Of a stretch of 64,000 nt of DNA, positions 55,459-64,000 are shown piece after piece (the stretch's first letter is position 1; every line of letters starts with the position of its first letter). The translations under genes were made by a program, and so were the position numbers. Source of the stretch: VBOC01 sp964512655 (lineage in GTDB: Bacteria; Bacteroidota; Ignavibacteria; UBA10030; SZUA-254); NCBI GenBank assembly GCA_964512655.1, contig CAZEJT010000008.1, positions 52,101-116,100 on the forward strand, given 5' to 3'. Under the pieces are notes generated by a model. That model saw only the letters and a list, made by a program, of their open reading frames with translations, was not told the DNA's origin and ran no database searches.

Positions 55459-57618
55459 TCAGCGGAGAAGCAGCATCTTTTTCGAGTTGACATAGACCCC
55501 GCCGGATGAAAGAGGCCTGACGCGCAACTGGCAGAGATAGACTCCGCTGGGCCGGTTCGCGCCATCCCATGCCACAGTGTACGTCCCCACAGACCTCCTT
55601 CCGTCCGCGAGTACCGCTAGTTCCTCACCCCTGAGATTGAACACTCTCAGGTTGACGTACGCCGGGCCTCCCGCGATCTGATAGCGGATTTCGGTTCGCG
55701 GATTAAAAGGGTTCGGATAGTTCTGCGAGAGCTCCGTCGAGGAGGGAAGCGCGGGAACAGGAAGAACGCCGCTGACGACCGGCGGGGCGGCTTCATGCAC
55801 GCTTCTGTACATTGTTCCGCGATATGTTCCCGCGAGAAGATGGTTTTGCGAGTCGAGGGTGAGAGAGAGGACGATTCTCTGAGCGAGCCCGCTGTCTCCG
55901 GCAGGGCTCCATGTCGCCCCCTCGTCCGAGGAACGGAATACTCCGTTGTAGGTCCCCGCGTACAAAATCTGCGGAGCCGGGGCAACCAGGCTGTACGCAT
56001 ATCCGGTTACGAAATTTGCCGACAACCACGTAGCGCCCCGGTCGGTGGAGCGCACCACCCCCCCATAGACTCCTGCAAAGAGATCCCCGGCGGCATTCGC
56101 GACGAGCGCCTGGATGTCGTTCCGCACCAGGCCGGTGATCGACCAGGTGAGACCTCCGTCCGTCGATCTGAACACGCCATCATGAGAGGTTCCGGCATAG
56201 AGCGTGCCGTCCCCCGCGGCGCTCAGGTAATAGACTGTCGAGGTCTGCAGGCCGGATTGAGTCCATGAGCCCCCCGCATCGGATGATCGGTACACTCCGA
56301 ATCCGGTTCCCGCAAGGAGTGTTCCGTCAGGCGTTACCCCGACTGCGTACGCGGTTCCGCTCAGGACACCGGACGTCGTATTAACCCAGCTCTGCCCTTC
56401 GTCGTTTGTGCGATAGACTCCAAGGTTCGTCGCCGCGAAGAGCGATCCCCCGCTCTCCGCGAACGAATAGACGTACGGGCCGGTGACGCCGTTGGGAATC
56501 TGGGTCCACCCCTGCTGGCCCGGCAGCGACCGGAAGATGCCGCTCCCGAGCGTCCCTGCGAAGAGCTCTCCCGTCGGCAGGGAAACAGCCGAGAAGATGT
56601 CCCTTCCCCTGATATCGGCGCCGCTCCAGGTAGCGCCGTCGTCGCTGGAGCGATAGATCCCCGTGGCTTCGCTCGACAAAAGGATGGAGCCCGCTCCGGC
56701 AAGGGCGATCGAGCTGAACACCCTGCCGGCCGGACTGATCAGATTCCATGCTCCCGAAGAATCGTCGCGCTTGTACGCTCCTCCGTCCGTCAGTGCGTAT
56801 AGAGTCCCTGAACTCCGTGCCGCAAGCGCCGAAATCGTGTGGTTCGACAGTCCCAGCCCCCGCCATGTCCGCCCTTCGTCCGACGAGGAGAAGACGCCCC
56901 CGAAGGTGTTGAGGGGCGCCGCGGGGCTCGGATTCGCCGCCACGACGATGGTTCCCGGGTTCGTGACGTTCACGGCGCTTATCGGATAGTTCACCAGTGA
57001 GCTCGACCAGCTCTGACCGTAGTCCGTGGAGGTGTAGACCCCGCCGGTCGTCCTCCCCACGATAATCGTATTCGAATGATCCACGGCGGTGGAAGCCCCG
57101 ATGTCGCCGTTGAAGAATTGGCCGATGAGAAACGATTGACGCGTGCCGATCTGTGCCCACGACACCCCTGAGAATCGTACGATTTTACCGCTGTTGAACG
57201 GATCGATTCCGAAGACGATTCCCGAATCGTTCAGCATCAGGGCCTGGTATGCGCTGAATGGCGTCGCGAGGATCCGTGTCCAGTCGTTGGGGGTCCCGTT
57301 CCACGCCAGTATCTGATAGGCGTTCGACACGCCCGGCACCAGAAGCCTGACCGCCGCATGATCGCCGTTCACAGCGATATCGAGAATTCCCGTCGCCGAT
57401 GTATACGCAAGGATTGAACTGAAGGAGACACCCTCGTCCGTGGATTGATAGACGACGCCTCTGTAGTTGGTTGAGTAGATCCTTCCTACGCCCGTCCGGG
57501 CAAGGAACCTGTAGCCGGAAGATCCCGAGAGATCCTCCCATGTGAGCGTCTGTGCCGCGCAGGCGCACCAGAACGCCGGAAGAAGGATAAGGAAACGGAA
57601 TCTCAGGAATCGTCTCAT
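55459..57618 (-). CDS. Secreted BNR/beta-propeller protein with T9SS C-terminal sorting domain
   Basis: 719 residues. Signal peptide, then about a dozen BNR-like blades (GVYRSSDAGGSWTQSG, GVFRSTDGGLTWSITG, GVVRSTDRGATWLSA, GVFRSSDEGATWSPAGDSG), as in sortilin/photosystem-repair-like propellers. The last 85 residues are a type IX sorting domain: ELSQNYPNPFNPRTEIRYQIAGG, LRVFNLRGEELAVLADG, YTVAWDGANRPSGVYLCQLRV, KKMLLLR. It is therefore expected to be exported by T9SS and attached at or released from the surface. Binding target unknown. It is the last gene of the M14-S9-BNR run. Confidence 0.9.
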   Translation of the reverse strand: MRRFLRFRFLILLPAFWCACAAQTLTWEDLSGSSGYRFLARTGVGRIYSTNYRGVVYQSTDEGVSFSSILAYTSATGILDIAVNGDHAAVRLLVPGVSNAYQILAWNGTPNDWTRILATPFSAYQALMLNDSGIVFGIDPFNSGKIVRFSGVSWAQIGTRQSFLIGQFFNGDIGASTAVDHSNTIIVGRTTGGVYTSTDYGQSWSSSLVNYPISAVNVTNPGTIVVAANPSPAAPLNTFGGVFSSSDEGRTWRGLGLSNHTISALAARSSGTLYALTDGGAYKRDDSSGAWNLISPAGRVFSSIALAGAGSILLSSEATGIYRSSDDGATWSGADIRGRDIFSAVSLPTGELFAGTLGSGIFRSLPGQQGWTQIPNGVTGPYVYSFAESGGSLFAATNLGVYRTNDEGQSWVNTTSGVLSGTAYAVGVTPDGTLLAGTGFGVYRSSDAGGSWTQSGLQTSTVYYLSAAGDGTLYAGTSHDGVFRSTDGGLTWSITGLVRNDIQALVANAAGDLFAGVYGGVVRSTDRGATWLSANFVTGYAYSLVAPAPQILYAGTYNGVFRSSDEGATWSPAGDSGLAQRIVLSLTLDSQNHLLAGTYRGTMYRSVHEAAPPVVSGVLPVPALPSSTELSQNYPNPFNPRTEIRYQIAGGPAYVNLRVFNLRGEELAVLADGRRSVGTYTVAWDGANRPSGVYLCQLRVRPLSSGGVYVNSKKMLLLR

Positions 57619-57626
57619 GCTCTTCT

Positions 57627-59870
57627 TTAGAGGTTCCCGACGATGAAATCCGTGATCTTGGTGAAGAGCTGCGCGCGAACTTTTCCGCCTCCGATCCCGT
57701 GGAGGCCGCCCGGATAAAACGCGGTCTCGAACTGCTTCCCCTCGTGGATGAATGCGTCCACCATGCTCACGGTGTTCTGCCAGTGGACGTTATCGTCGGC
57801 CGTGCCGTGCACCTCCAGGAGTTTGCCTGCAAGCAGTTTCGCGTGCTCGAGGGGGGCGCTCTCCGCGTACCCGTCGGGGTTTTCCTGCGGAGTCAGCATG
57901 TACCTCTCGGTGTAGATCGAATCATAGAATTTCCAGTGGGTCACGGGCGCCACGGAGACTCCCGTCTTGAAGACCCCGGAGCCGCTCAGCATCGACATGA
58001 GCGTCATGTACCCGCCATAGCTCCACCCCCAGATGCCGATGCGGGCGCCGTCGACGTACGGAAGGGACGCGAGGTACTTTGCCCCTTCCACCTGGTCGTG
58101 TGTTTCCCATTTTCCGAGGTGTTTATACGTGACGCTCTTGAATTCCTTTCCCCGGGCGCCGGTCCCGCGGTTGTCCACGCTTGCGATGATGTATCCCTTC
58201 TGGGCGAGAAGCTGATACCAGAGAAAATTCTGCCCGCCCCACGAGTTGCGGACGGTCTGCGAACCCGGCCCGCCGTACACATACATCAGGACCGGATACT
58301 TTTTCGACGGATCGAACTCCGGCGGCTTGATCATCCACCCGTTCAGTTCCACCCCATCGCTCGTGGTAAACTTGAAAAAAGTCTCGGGGCTCACCGTATA
58401 GTCGGCGAGCGCCTTGATGCTCCCGTCGTCGAGCACCCTGATCACCATTCCGTCGCTTTTTCGGAGAGTCTGCTTCGACGGGGTATTCGCATCCGTAAAC
58501 GTATGCACGAAGCAGGAGAAATCGGGCGCAAAGTTTGCCGAGCTGCTTCCGTCCTCCGCCGTAATGCGCTTGAACCCCTTCCCGTCGAGCCCCACGGAAT
58601 AGACCTCTCTGTCGAGCGGAGAGACGATTCCTGCGGTGAAATAGACTCGTCCCGAGGCCTCGTCGACCCCGTTCAGCTTCTCGACATCCCACCGCCCCTG
58701 GGTGAGCTGGCGGATCAGCGTTCCTTGCATGTCGAACAGATAGAGATGCCCGTAGCCGTCGCGCTCCGACCACCAGACAAACCCGTCCGTTTTCTTGAGG
58801 AACACGAAGTCGTCGTGCACATCCACCCAGGTCTTCTCGGCTTCGGTGAGGATGACCCTGGCCGTCCCCTTCTCCGCGTCAACGAGCGTCATGTCGAGCT
58901 TGTTCTGGTGGCGGTTGAGGCGCACGACTGCCAGGACCGACGGGTTGTTGGTCCACCGTATGCGCGGCACGTACGTATCCTGTGACGTGTCAAGCGGGGC
59001 GCCGATGTCCGCCCACACGGTTTTCTTCGATCCGACGTCCAGTATGCCGATCCTGACGATTCCGTTCGGGTCGCCCGCCTTCGGGTATCGCATGGAGTTC
59101 ACCGCCGAATGGAGGGGAAGGAAATTCATGATCGAGAATTCGGGCTCCCGCCGCTCATCGATCTGCCAGTAGGCGATCTTTTTCCCGTCCGGCGACCATT
59201 GCCACCCGTCGATCACCCCGAATTCTTCCTCATAGACCCAGTCAAAATGGCCGTTCAGCACATGCTCGGAGCCGTCGGAAGTGAGCTGGGTCTCGGCATC
59301 GTCGTCGAGGCGGTGGAGAACGAGGTTGTTGGCCCTGACGAAGGCGATCGATGAGCCGTCGGGCGAGAACTTCACGTTCAGCTGCTCGTCGTCGCTCTTT
59401 GTCAGCTGTCGGAACTTCTTTGTTTTGAGGTCATACAGGAAGAAATTACCCCCCGTCTTCAGCGCCCTCGCGGTCAGCGTCCCCGTGAAGAGGAGCGCGT
59501 TGCCGTCGGGGGCCCAGACGTAGTTCTGAATCGAGAAGGGCTGCTCTCCTTCCTTCAGCACCAGGTTTTTCGCCTCAACCAGAATCCGTTTTTTTCCTGA
59601 GGCAACGTCGTAGCGCCAGAGGTTCGTCTGCTTCACCGACGTATCGGTCTCGAGATACGAGTACGCTTTCCCGTGCTCGATCCACTGGAACCCGCGGATC
59701 CCCCTGGCGCCGAATTTTCCCCCCACAAAAATGTCGTCAATGGTAAAGGCCTTCGTTCGTTCGGCCGATCCCCGCTTCGCCTCTTGGGCGGCCGAGAGCG
59801 AGAACATGAGTCCGCAGATCAGCGGGGCGATGCGGATCAGGTGCAGAGTCCTTTGTCGCAACAATGTCAT
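57627..59870 (-). CDS. S9 family dipeptidyl peptidase IV-like serine protease
   Basis: 747 residues. Signal peptide, N-terminal eight-bladed propeller (about 40-480, for example WVYEEEFGVIDGWQWSPDGKKIAYWQIDERREPEF, with the Glu pair that binds the substrate N-terminus). The alpha/beta hydrolase has nucleophile Ser in GIWGWSYGGYMTLMSML, Asp in VHGTADDNVHWQNT and His in YPGGLHGIGG. It removes dipeptides from peptide N-termini. DPP IV-type proteins are common in peptide-feeding FCB bacteria. No T9SS tail, so it is likely periplasmic. It lies 8 nt before the BNR gene and 18 nt after the M14 gene. Confidence 0.95.
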   Translation of the reverse strand: MTLLRQRTLHLIRIAPLICGLMFSLSAAQEAKRGSAERTKAFTIDDIFVGGKFGARGIRGFQWIEHGKAYSYLETDTSVKQTNLWRYDVASGKKRILVEAKNLVLKEGEQPFSIQNYVWAPDGNALLFTGTLTARALKTGGNFFLYDLKTKKFRQLTKSDDEQLNVKFSPDGSSIAFVRANNLVLHRLDDDAETQLTSDGSEHVLNGHFDWVYEEEFGVIDGWQWSPDGKKIAYWQIDERREPEFSIMNFLPLHSAVNSMRYPKAGDPNGIVRIGILDVGSKKTVWADIGAPLDTSQDTYVPRIRWTNNPSVLAVVRLNRHQNKLDMTLVDAEKGTARVILTEAEKTWVDVHDDFVFLKKTDGFVWWSERDGYGHLYLFDMQGTLIRQLTQGRWDVEKLNGVDEASGRVYFTAGIVSPLDREVYSVGLDGKGFKRITAEDGSSSANFAPDFSCFVHTFTDANTPSKQTLRKSDGMVIRVLDDGSIKALADYTVSPETFFKFTTSDGVELNGWMIKPPEFDPSKKYPVLMYVYGGPGSQTVRNSWGGQNFLWYQLLAQKGYIIASVDNRGTGARGKEFKSVTYKHLGKWETHDQVEGAKYLASLPYVDGARIGIWGWSYGGYMTLMSMLSGSGVFKTGVSVAPVTHWKFYDSIYTERYMLTPQENPDGYAESAPLEHAKLLAGKLLEVHGTADDNVHWQNTVSMVDAFIHEGKQFETAFYPGGLHGIGGGKVRAQLFTKITDFIVGNL

Positions 59871-59888
59871 CTGATGCTCCTTTCTCTG

Positions 59889-61691
59889 TTAACGGATTGG
59901 TTCGGTCTTGAGCGGGACTTCCCGTATAAGTCGGGCGACCGGATACAGGTTCATCTGCGCGTCCCAGTACGGAGACCGTTCATAGAAGAAATGGAGGCGG
60001 GCATCGGGGCTTTTGGCAAAGGCGGTGTCGGCGCGAAGCTTTGCGTCAAACTCATCCCTGAGCTTCGGATTGTTTGCGAGCATCTCGCGCGCGACTGACT
60101 CCATGACGTAGTCCTCCGCATATTCCTTCTGCTCGAAGACCGCGTCGAAGAATCCCCATGCGGCGAAGGCGTCGGGGGCTTCGGGCTCGAGGGCGTTGAT
60201 CGCAACGCGCGCGGCCCGCTGGTTCAACCGGAGAAGCGCCGTCCCCGGAGGGAACGAGCGCCGCCCGCTGACCCTCGCAACCTTATAGGTGACGGGATGG
60301 CGTCCCTCGAACGGCGCCTGCTGCCACCGGGCGTCCGAGAAGCGGTACGACTCGACGTCCAGGTCCGACTGCTCCGTCAGGCGTTCGAGTGTCAGGCCGT
60401 GCAGCCGCAGCCGGCTGATGACCTCCGTCCACTGCTGCGGAATCAGATACGCAAAGGGCGGGACGACGGAGAGTGTGGCCACTGCACTGTCGTACCGCGG
60501 GATCACTGCCTCATACGGCTCTTTGGTGTAGATCCTCCTCTCGCCTCCGGAGATATCGCTTTTTTCCGTCTTCTGTTTGTATCCGAGGTAACGCACGGTG
60601 GAATTGGGCGTCTCCGAAGTCACGAACTGCAGCGGATAAGGCGCCCGGAGTACGGCCCGCGCCTCGTCGTCTGCGCTCCGGACGGCGCTCTTGAGGCGGG
60701 GGGAGTCGCCCCCGACGAACCCGATGGTGGCCTCAAGCATCTTGTACGTGGCTTCGACCCTTGTCTTGTAGTCCTTGAGCATGTGCGTCTCGATGAGGAG
60801 CCCCGGCCTGTTCTGCGCCGCGGTATAGCCGGTGGAAAAGCGTGGCGGCGCGACGGAGCCAACGAGTCCTTTCAGAGGATCCCGGTCGTCTTTAAGGAAG
60901 ATGTACGGAATGACGGCGACACCGCGGGAGACGAGCGTGGACTCCACCGCCGGTATGTAGCGTTGGGTGATCCACCGGCGCACCGGCTCGGCGACATCCT
61001 CGTGGGATTCGATACCGTAGGTAAGAACGTGCTGGAAGTCGGCTCCGTCTGTGACGTGACAGTCCACGAAAAAATCCGGGAGCCATGAGGTGAAGAGTCT
61101 GAGCCAGGCCTGGGTCTCGGGCGCGTCGGCCTTGAGGTAATCCCGGTTGAGGTTCAGGTTCTGGGCCGTCACACGCCAGCCCATTTCCTCCGGACCCTGC
61201 TGGTTTATCCGGTTGAAACGTGATACCCGTTCATGCCCGTCGACGTTATACACGGGAATTACGATGAGAATCACGTGATCGAGGAGCGGCGCTTTGGTTT
61301 TGGTTATCGCAATGTCGCGGAGGAGCATGAGAGATGCGTCCTTGCCGTCGATTTCTCCCGCATGGATGCCGTTCTGGATCAGTACGACCGCCTTCTGTGT
61401 CCGGAGTGCGGATGCCGGATCAAATGCGCCGTCGGTCGAGGCGATCACCGCGTAGAGCGTTCGCCCCTGGCCGCTTTGTCCAAAACTGTCGACCCTGACC
61501 CATGGGGAAGCGCCTTCGAGGCGCCTGCAGTAGTCGATTGTCTCGGCATACCTCGGCGTCTCTTTGAATCCGCTTTTCTCATAGGCGGTGAGCCACTGAT
61601 CCGGGATCTTCTGGGAGAGAGCCTGAAGGAGGGGACAAACGACGCTCAGCGCGAGAAGTGCCCCCCTGCGCAGGAGAGCGAATCTATTCAT
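59889..61691 (-). CDS. M14 family zinc carboxypeptidase
   Basis: 600 residues. Signal peptide (ALLALSVVCPLLQALSQ). Metal ligands are in QNGIHAGEIDGKDASLMLLRD (HxxE) and LPDFFVDCHVTDGADFQHVL (His). The substrate side has RDYLKADAPETQ. The catalytic Glu region lies in RPGLLIETHMLKDYKTR. The extra C-terminal 270 residues (TPNSTVRYLGYKQK and on) occur in the long M14 proteins of FCB bacteria. It would take residues off peptide C-termini in the periplasm or outside, matching the dipeptidyl peptidase encoded next. Confidence 0.92.
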   Translation of the reverse strand: MNRFALLRRGALLALSVVCPLLQALSQKIPDQWLTAYEKSGFKETPRYAETIDYCRRLEGASPWVRVDSFGQSGQGRTLYAVIASTDGAFDPASALRTQKAVVLIQNGIHAGEIDGKDASLMLLRDIAITKTKAPLLDHVILIVIPVYNVDGHERVSRFNRINQQGPEEMGWRVTAQNLNLNRDYLKADAPETQAWLRLFTSWLPDFFVDCHVTDGADFQHVLTYGIESHEDVAEPVRRWITQRYIPAVESTLVSRGVAVIPYIFLKDDRDPLKGLVGSVAPPRFSTGYTAAQNRPGLLIETHMLKDYKTRVEATYKMLEATIGFVGGDSPRLKSAVRSADDEARAVLRAPYPLQFVTSETPNSTVRYLGYKQKTEKSDISGGERRIYTKEPYEAVIPRYDSAVATLSVVPPFAYLIPQQWTEVISRLRLHGLTLERLTEQSDLDVESYRFSDARWQQAPFEGRHPVTYKVARVSGRRSFPPGTALLRLNQRAARVAINALEPEAPDAFAAWGFFDAVFEQKEYAEDYVMESVAREMLANNPKLRDEFDAKLRADTAFAKSPDARLHFFYERSPYWDAQMNLYPVARLIREVPLKTEPIR

Positions 61692-61742
61692 GACCTTACC
61701 GGAGAACGATAGACGGAACGCACATGCCGCAACGCCAGGGGT

Positions 61743-61883
61743 TCATAACACATGGACCGCGACGTACACGGCGGCGGCGATCAGCGCGAGAAGAAAGCAG
61801 AACGCCACGACCTTCGAGGCGAACCACAGGAGCTTGATGGGGAACCAGATCGGAAACGTGAGGATCTTTAGAAACGTCATCAT
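61743..61883 (-). CDS. Possible small membrane protein
   Basis: 46 residues from ATG 61883 (or 61880): a short amphipathic start (MTFLKILTFPIWFPIKLLW) and one strong membrane helix (VVAFCFLLALIAAAVYVAV). No ribosome site is obvious. Longer frames in this phase run antisense through ackA and are shadows. The pattern of aromatic, Pro and Lys residues before the helix looks selected, but coding is not proved. It precedes the M14 gene by 51 nt and lies divergent from ackA. Confidence 0.45.
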   Translation of the reverse strand: MMTFLKILTFPIWFPIKLLWFASKVVAFCFLLALIAAAVYVAVHVL

Positions 61884-61961
61884 GGGGGAACCGGGGCTAA
61901 TATACCGAACCTTCCGGGGATTTTCAAATTCCCGACGGAAAAAATCCGTATCTTCCCGGCT

Positions 61962-63209
61962 GTGAATATCCTCGTCCTCAACTGCGGCTCTTCCTCCCTG
62001 AAGTTCCAGATCATCCGGACAGATGCCGATTCGATCGAAAAAAACAGCGACCGGCGCCTCGCGGGAGGCACTATTGAGAGGGTCGGAAGCCATTCCCTGA
62101 TTGCCCTTCAGGCGGAAGGCCGGGAAAAGGTTCGCCTCGCAGCCCCCTTGCGCGATCACCGTGCGGCGCTCGACTACGTCGTCCGCTGGATCGTCTCCGA
62201 GGAGGCGGTGATCGGCGGCATCAGCACGCTCGCCGATGTGCACGCCGTAGGGCACCGTGTGGTCCACGGGGGTGAGAGATTTACCATGTCCGTCTTGCTC
62301 GACAAAACGGTCATCGGTGAGATCGAGGACTCGATCGAGCTTGCTCCGCTCCACAACCCGGCAAATCTCAAGGGGATTGCGGCCGCGCTCGAGCTCCTCG
62401 GACCGGGGGTTCCCCAGGTCGCCGTCTTCGACACCGCATTTCATTCAACGATGCCCGAGACCTCGTACCTCTATGCCATTCCGTACCAGCTCTACCGGCG
62501 CAACCGGATCAGAAAATACGGATTCCACGGCACGAGCCATCGTTATGTGGCGTATCGCTACCGCCAGCTGACGGGACTCGGGCGCGAGCAGACGAATCTC
62601 GTCACGCTTCACCTCGGGAACGGATGCTCGGCCTGCGCGATCAAAGGCGGGAACTCGATCGACACGTCGATGGGGTTGACGCCTCTCGAGGGGCTGGTCA
62701 TGGGGACCCGCTGCGGCGACCTCGACCCTTCGGTGCCCGAATTCATTCAGCACAAGGAGGGAATGTCGCTCGCCGAAATAGACACGATGCTCAACAAGCA
62801 GTCGGGGCTCCTCGGGATATCGGGGCTGACGAACGACATGCGCGAGCTCCTTGACGAGGAGCGCGAGCATCAGGACCGCCGCGCCCGTCTCGCTATCGAG
62901 ATGTTCTGCCAGCGGGTGCGCAAGTACGTCGGCGCGTATCTCGCGGAGATGGACGGGGCCGATGCGATCGTCTTTACAGGGGGAATAGGTGAGAACAGCG
63001 CCGAAGTGCGCCGGCGAATCTGCGCCGGACTCTCCTGGCTGGGCGTGCAGGTCGACGAGGGAAAGAACTCCGCGACCGTCAACGGACTGGAGGGCGAGAT
63101 TTCCGGGACCGGCGCTCGATTAAAGGTCTTTGTGATACCGACGAACGAGGAGCTTCTGATCGCCCGCGACACCCTTCGGACGGTCGAGAATCTCCCCAGG
63201 CGGTGGTGA
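61962..63209 (+). CDS. ackA: Acetate kinase
   Basis: 415 residues. Interconverts acetate plus ATP and acetyl phosphate. ASKHA signatures: MNILVLNCGSSSLKFQII, HAVGHRVVHGGERFT, YGFHGTSHRYVAYRY (His), LVTLHLGNGCSACAIKGGNSIDTSMGLTPLEGLVMGTRCGDLDP, and VFTGGIGENSAEVR. Complete, so ATP yield or acetate uptake is likely. No pta gene is adjacent. The GTG start has no ribosome site and follows TATCTT (61949-61954) by 8 nt, so the message may be leaderless, though no good -35 box is seen. Confidence 0.96.
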   Translation: MNILVLNCGSSSLKFQIIRTDADSIEKNSDRRLAGGTIERVGSHSLIALQAEGREKVRLAAPLRDHRAALDYVVRWIVSEEAVIGGISTLADVHAVGHRVVHGGERFTMSVLLDKTVIGEIEDSIELAPLHNPANLKGIAAALELLGPGVPQVAVFDTAFHSTMPETSYLYAIPYQLYRRNRIRKYGFHGTSHRYVAYRYRQLTGLGREQTNLVTLHLGNGCSACAIKGGNSIDTSMGLTPLEGLVMGTRCGDLDPSVPEFIQHKEGMSLAEIDTMLNKQSGLLGISGLTNDMRELLDEEREHQDRRARLAIEMFCQRVRKYVGAYLAEMDGADAIVFTGGIGENSAEVRRRICAGLSWLGVQVDEGKNSATVNGLEGEISGTGARLKVFVIPTNEELLIARDTLRTVENLPRRW

Positions 63210-63926
63210 TCACACTGATCCCGCCGATTCGCGCAATCGCCTGAGCTCCGGACCCGTCAGGTGGCGCCACGTCCCGCGCTTCACCCCCTCGTAGGAAACC
63301 CCGCCGTAGCCGACCCGGTCGAGCTTTGCGATCTCATATCCGAGCGCCTCGAACATCCTGTGGATCTGCCTGTTCTTTCCTTCGTGAATGACGATACCGA
63401 CGACCTTGTTCTTGCTTGCGGGGATCACCTCAACTGTGGCCGGACGGGTCTTCCCGTCGGATAATCGCACGCCTTCCGCAAGTTTCCTTACGTCCTCCGG
63501 CTTGATCGGCGCGGCCAGCGTCACTTTGTATGCCTTGTCCACCAGTTGCTTCGGATGCATGAGCCGGTTTGCAAATTCCCCGTCGTTGGTCAACAGGAGG
63601 ACTCCGGTCGTATTCCGGTCGAGCCTCCCCACCGCGAAGACCCTCTGTTTCGGCTTCACGAAGTCGAGAACGGTAGTTCTTCCCCTCTCGTCGCTGGCCG
63701 TCGTAATGCAGTCCCTCGGCTTGTTAAATAGAATGTAGACCCGCTCCTGGATGAGCGCCACCTGCTTCCCGTCGAAGAAGACCGTATCCTTCTCGGGGTC
63801 GATCCTGGTTCCGAGCTCGGATGCGACACTGCCGTTGACGGACACTCTTCCCTCTTCGATCATCTGATCGGCTTTTCTGCGCGAGAGAACGCCCGCTGTC
63901 GAAAGAAACTTATTGAGTCGGATCAT
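63210..63926 (-). CDS. rluB: rRNA pseudouridine synthase, RluB/RsuA family
   Basis: 238 residues. N-terminal S4 RNA-binding domain (MIRLNKFLSTAGVLSRRKADQMIEEGRVSVNGSV), then the catalytic domain with Asp in VGRLDRNTTGVLLLTNDGEFANRLMHP, KAYKVTL, and IHEGKNRQIHRMFEALGYEIAKLDRVGYG. Modifies uridine in 23S (RluB) or 16S (RsuA) rRNA; RluB is more likely from the HEGKNRQIRRM-like segment. It is convergent with ackA: its stop codon directly abuts the ackA stop, with no intergenic space. Confidence 0.93.
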   Translation of the reverse strand: MIRLNKFLSTAGVLSRRKADQMIEEGRVSVNGSVASELGTRIDPEKDTVFFDGKQVALIQERVYILFNKPRDCITTASDERGRTTVLDFVKPKQRVFAVGRLDRNTTGVLLLTNDGEFANRLMHPKQLVDKAYKVTLAAPIKPEDVRKLAEGVRLSDGKTRPATVEVIPASKNKVVGIVIHEGKNRQIHRMFEALGYEIAKLDRVGYGGVSYEGVKRGTWRHLTGPELRRLRESAGSV

Positions 63927-64000
63927 GGAGGCTTCAAGGGTGTAGCGGTAGTACCTATGTTACAAATAGTTGAGTCTCACTTTCGAAGGCACTACGTTGG
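63927..64000. other. Window edge, upstream of rluB
   Basis: 74 nt with no gene visible. It should contain the rluB promoter, but no convincing -35/-10 pair was found. Confidence 0.4.

Noticed and set aside
61743..62444. 233-residue minus-strand open frame
   Set aside because: Most of it is antisense to ackA; only the last 46 codons lie outside and could be a gene.

Overview
The window looks like a contig from a bacterium of the Ignavibacteria/Chlorobi side of the Bacteroidota-Chlorobi (FCB) group, probably a metagenome-assembled genome. The evidence is a T9SS-type C-terminal sorting domain (55459-57618), a PorV/PorQ-like barrel and a DUF4835 (PorD-like) protein, TonB-dependent receptors with CarboxypepD_reg plugs, large MG2-type macroglobulin proteins, DUF2795, a GC-rich sequence, and a stretch of 100 N that marks a scaffold join. 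Promoters are of E. coli-like TTGACA/TATAAT type rather than the Bacteroidetes TTTG/TAnnTTTG type, which favours Ignavibacteria/Chlorobi over Bacteroidetes proper. Assignment to a lineage is inference.

Layout. 0-12 kb: folE plus a eukaryote-like 6-pyruvoyl-tetrahydropterin synthase, aquaporin, peroxiredoxin, a nucleotide-sugar operon (ugd-uxs-DUF2279), a DegT aminotransferase, a SnoaL-like gene, tRNA-Ser(CGA), an MltD-like lytic transglycosylase, an acyl-CoA carboxyltransferase and mnmA. 12-18.3 kb: the most unusual locus, an ECF sigma factor overlapping a 1711-residue protein that joins a zinc anti-sigma domain, one membrane segment and a complete thioester alpha-2-macroglobulin. It is bracketed by copies of a composite palindromic repeat. 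18.3-21.9 kb: outer-membrane barrel, PorV-like and PorD-like genes. 21.9-30 kb: an operon read leftward (lipoprotein, TonB receptor, glycosyltransferase, DegT, TatD, HEAT-cyclophilin) that starts at the assembly gap. 30-32.8 kb: more repeats, an exported SAM-fold protein, and a trypsin-like lipoprotein with a free-standing copy of its own N-terminal domain.

32.9-49.7 kb is mostly housekeeping and envelope: metG, holB, Omp85; DUF2795; M23 peptidase; a tight operon of an unknown gene, ybeY, topA, xerC, hpf and hprK; a cold-shock gene with its own promoter and terminator; then ctp, DUF3108, gamma-carbonic anhydrase and an MBL hydrolase. 49.8-55.3 kb: lysS, TonB receptor, lipoprotein and family 2 glycosyltransferase in one run. 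55.5-61.9 kb: an exoproteolytic group (M14 carboxypeptidase, S9 dipeptidyl peptidase, T9SS-exported BNR-repeat protein). 62-63.9 kb: ackA and an RluB-type pseudouridine synthase.

Read as a whole, the window is envelope-heavy. It holds surface protein export, peptide degradation, outer-membrane uptake and glycan precursors, with one candidate signalling system in which a periplasmic protease trap would control an ECF sigma factor. No CRISPR array, rRNA, prophage, transposase or toxin-antitoxin pair was recognised.
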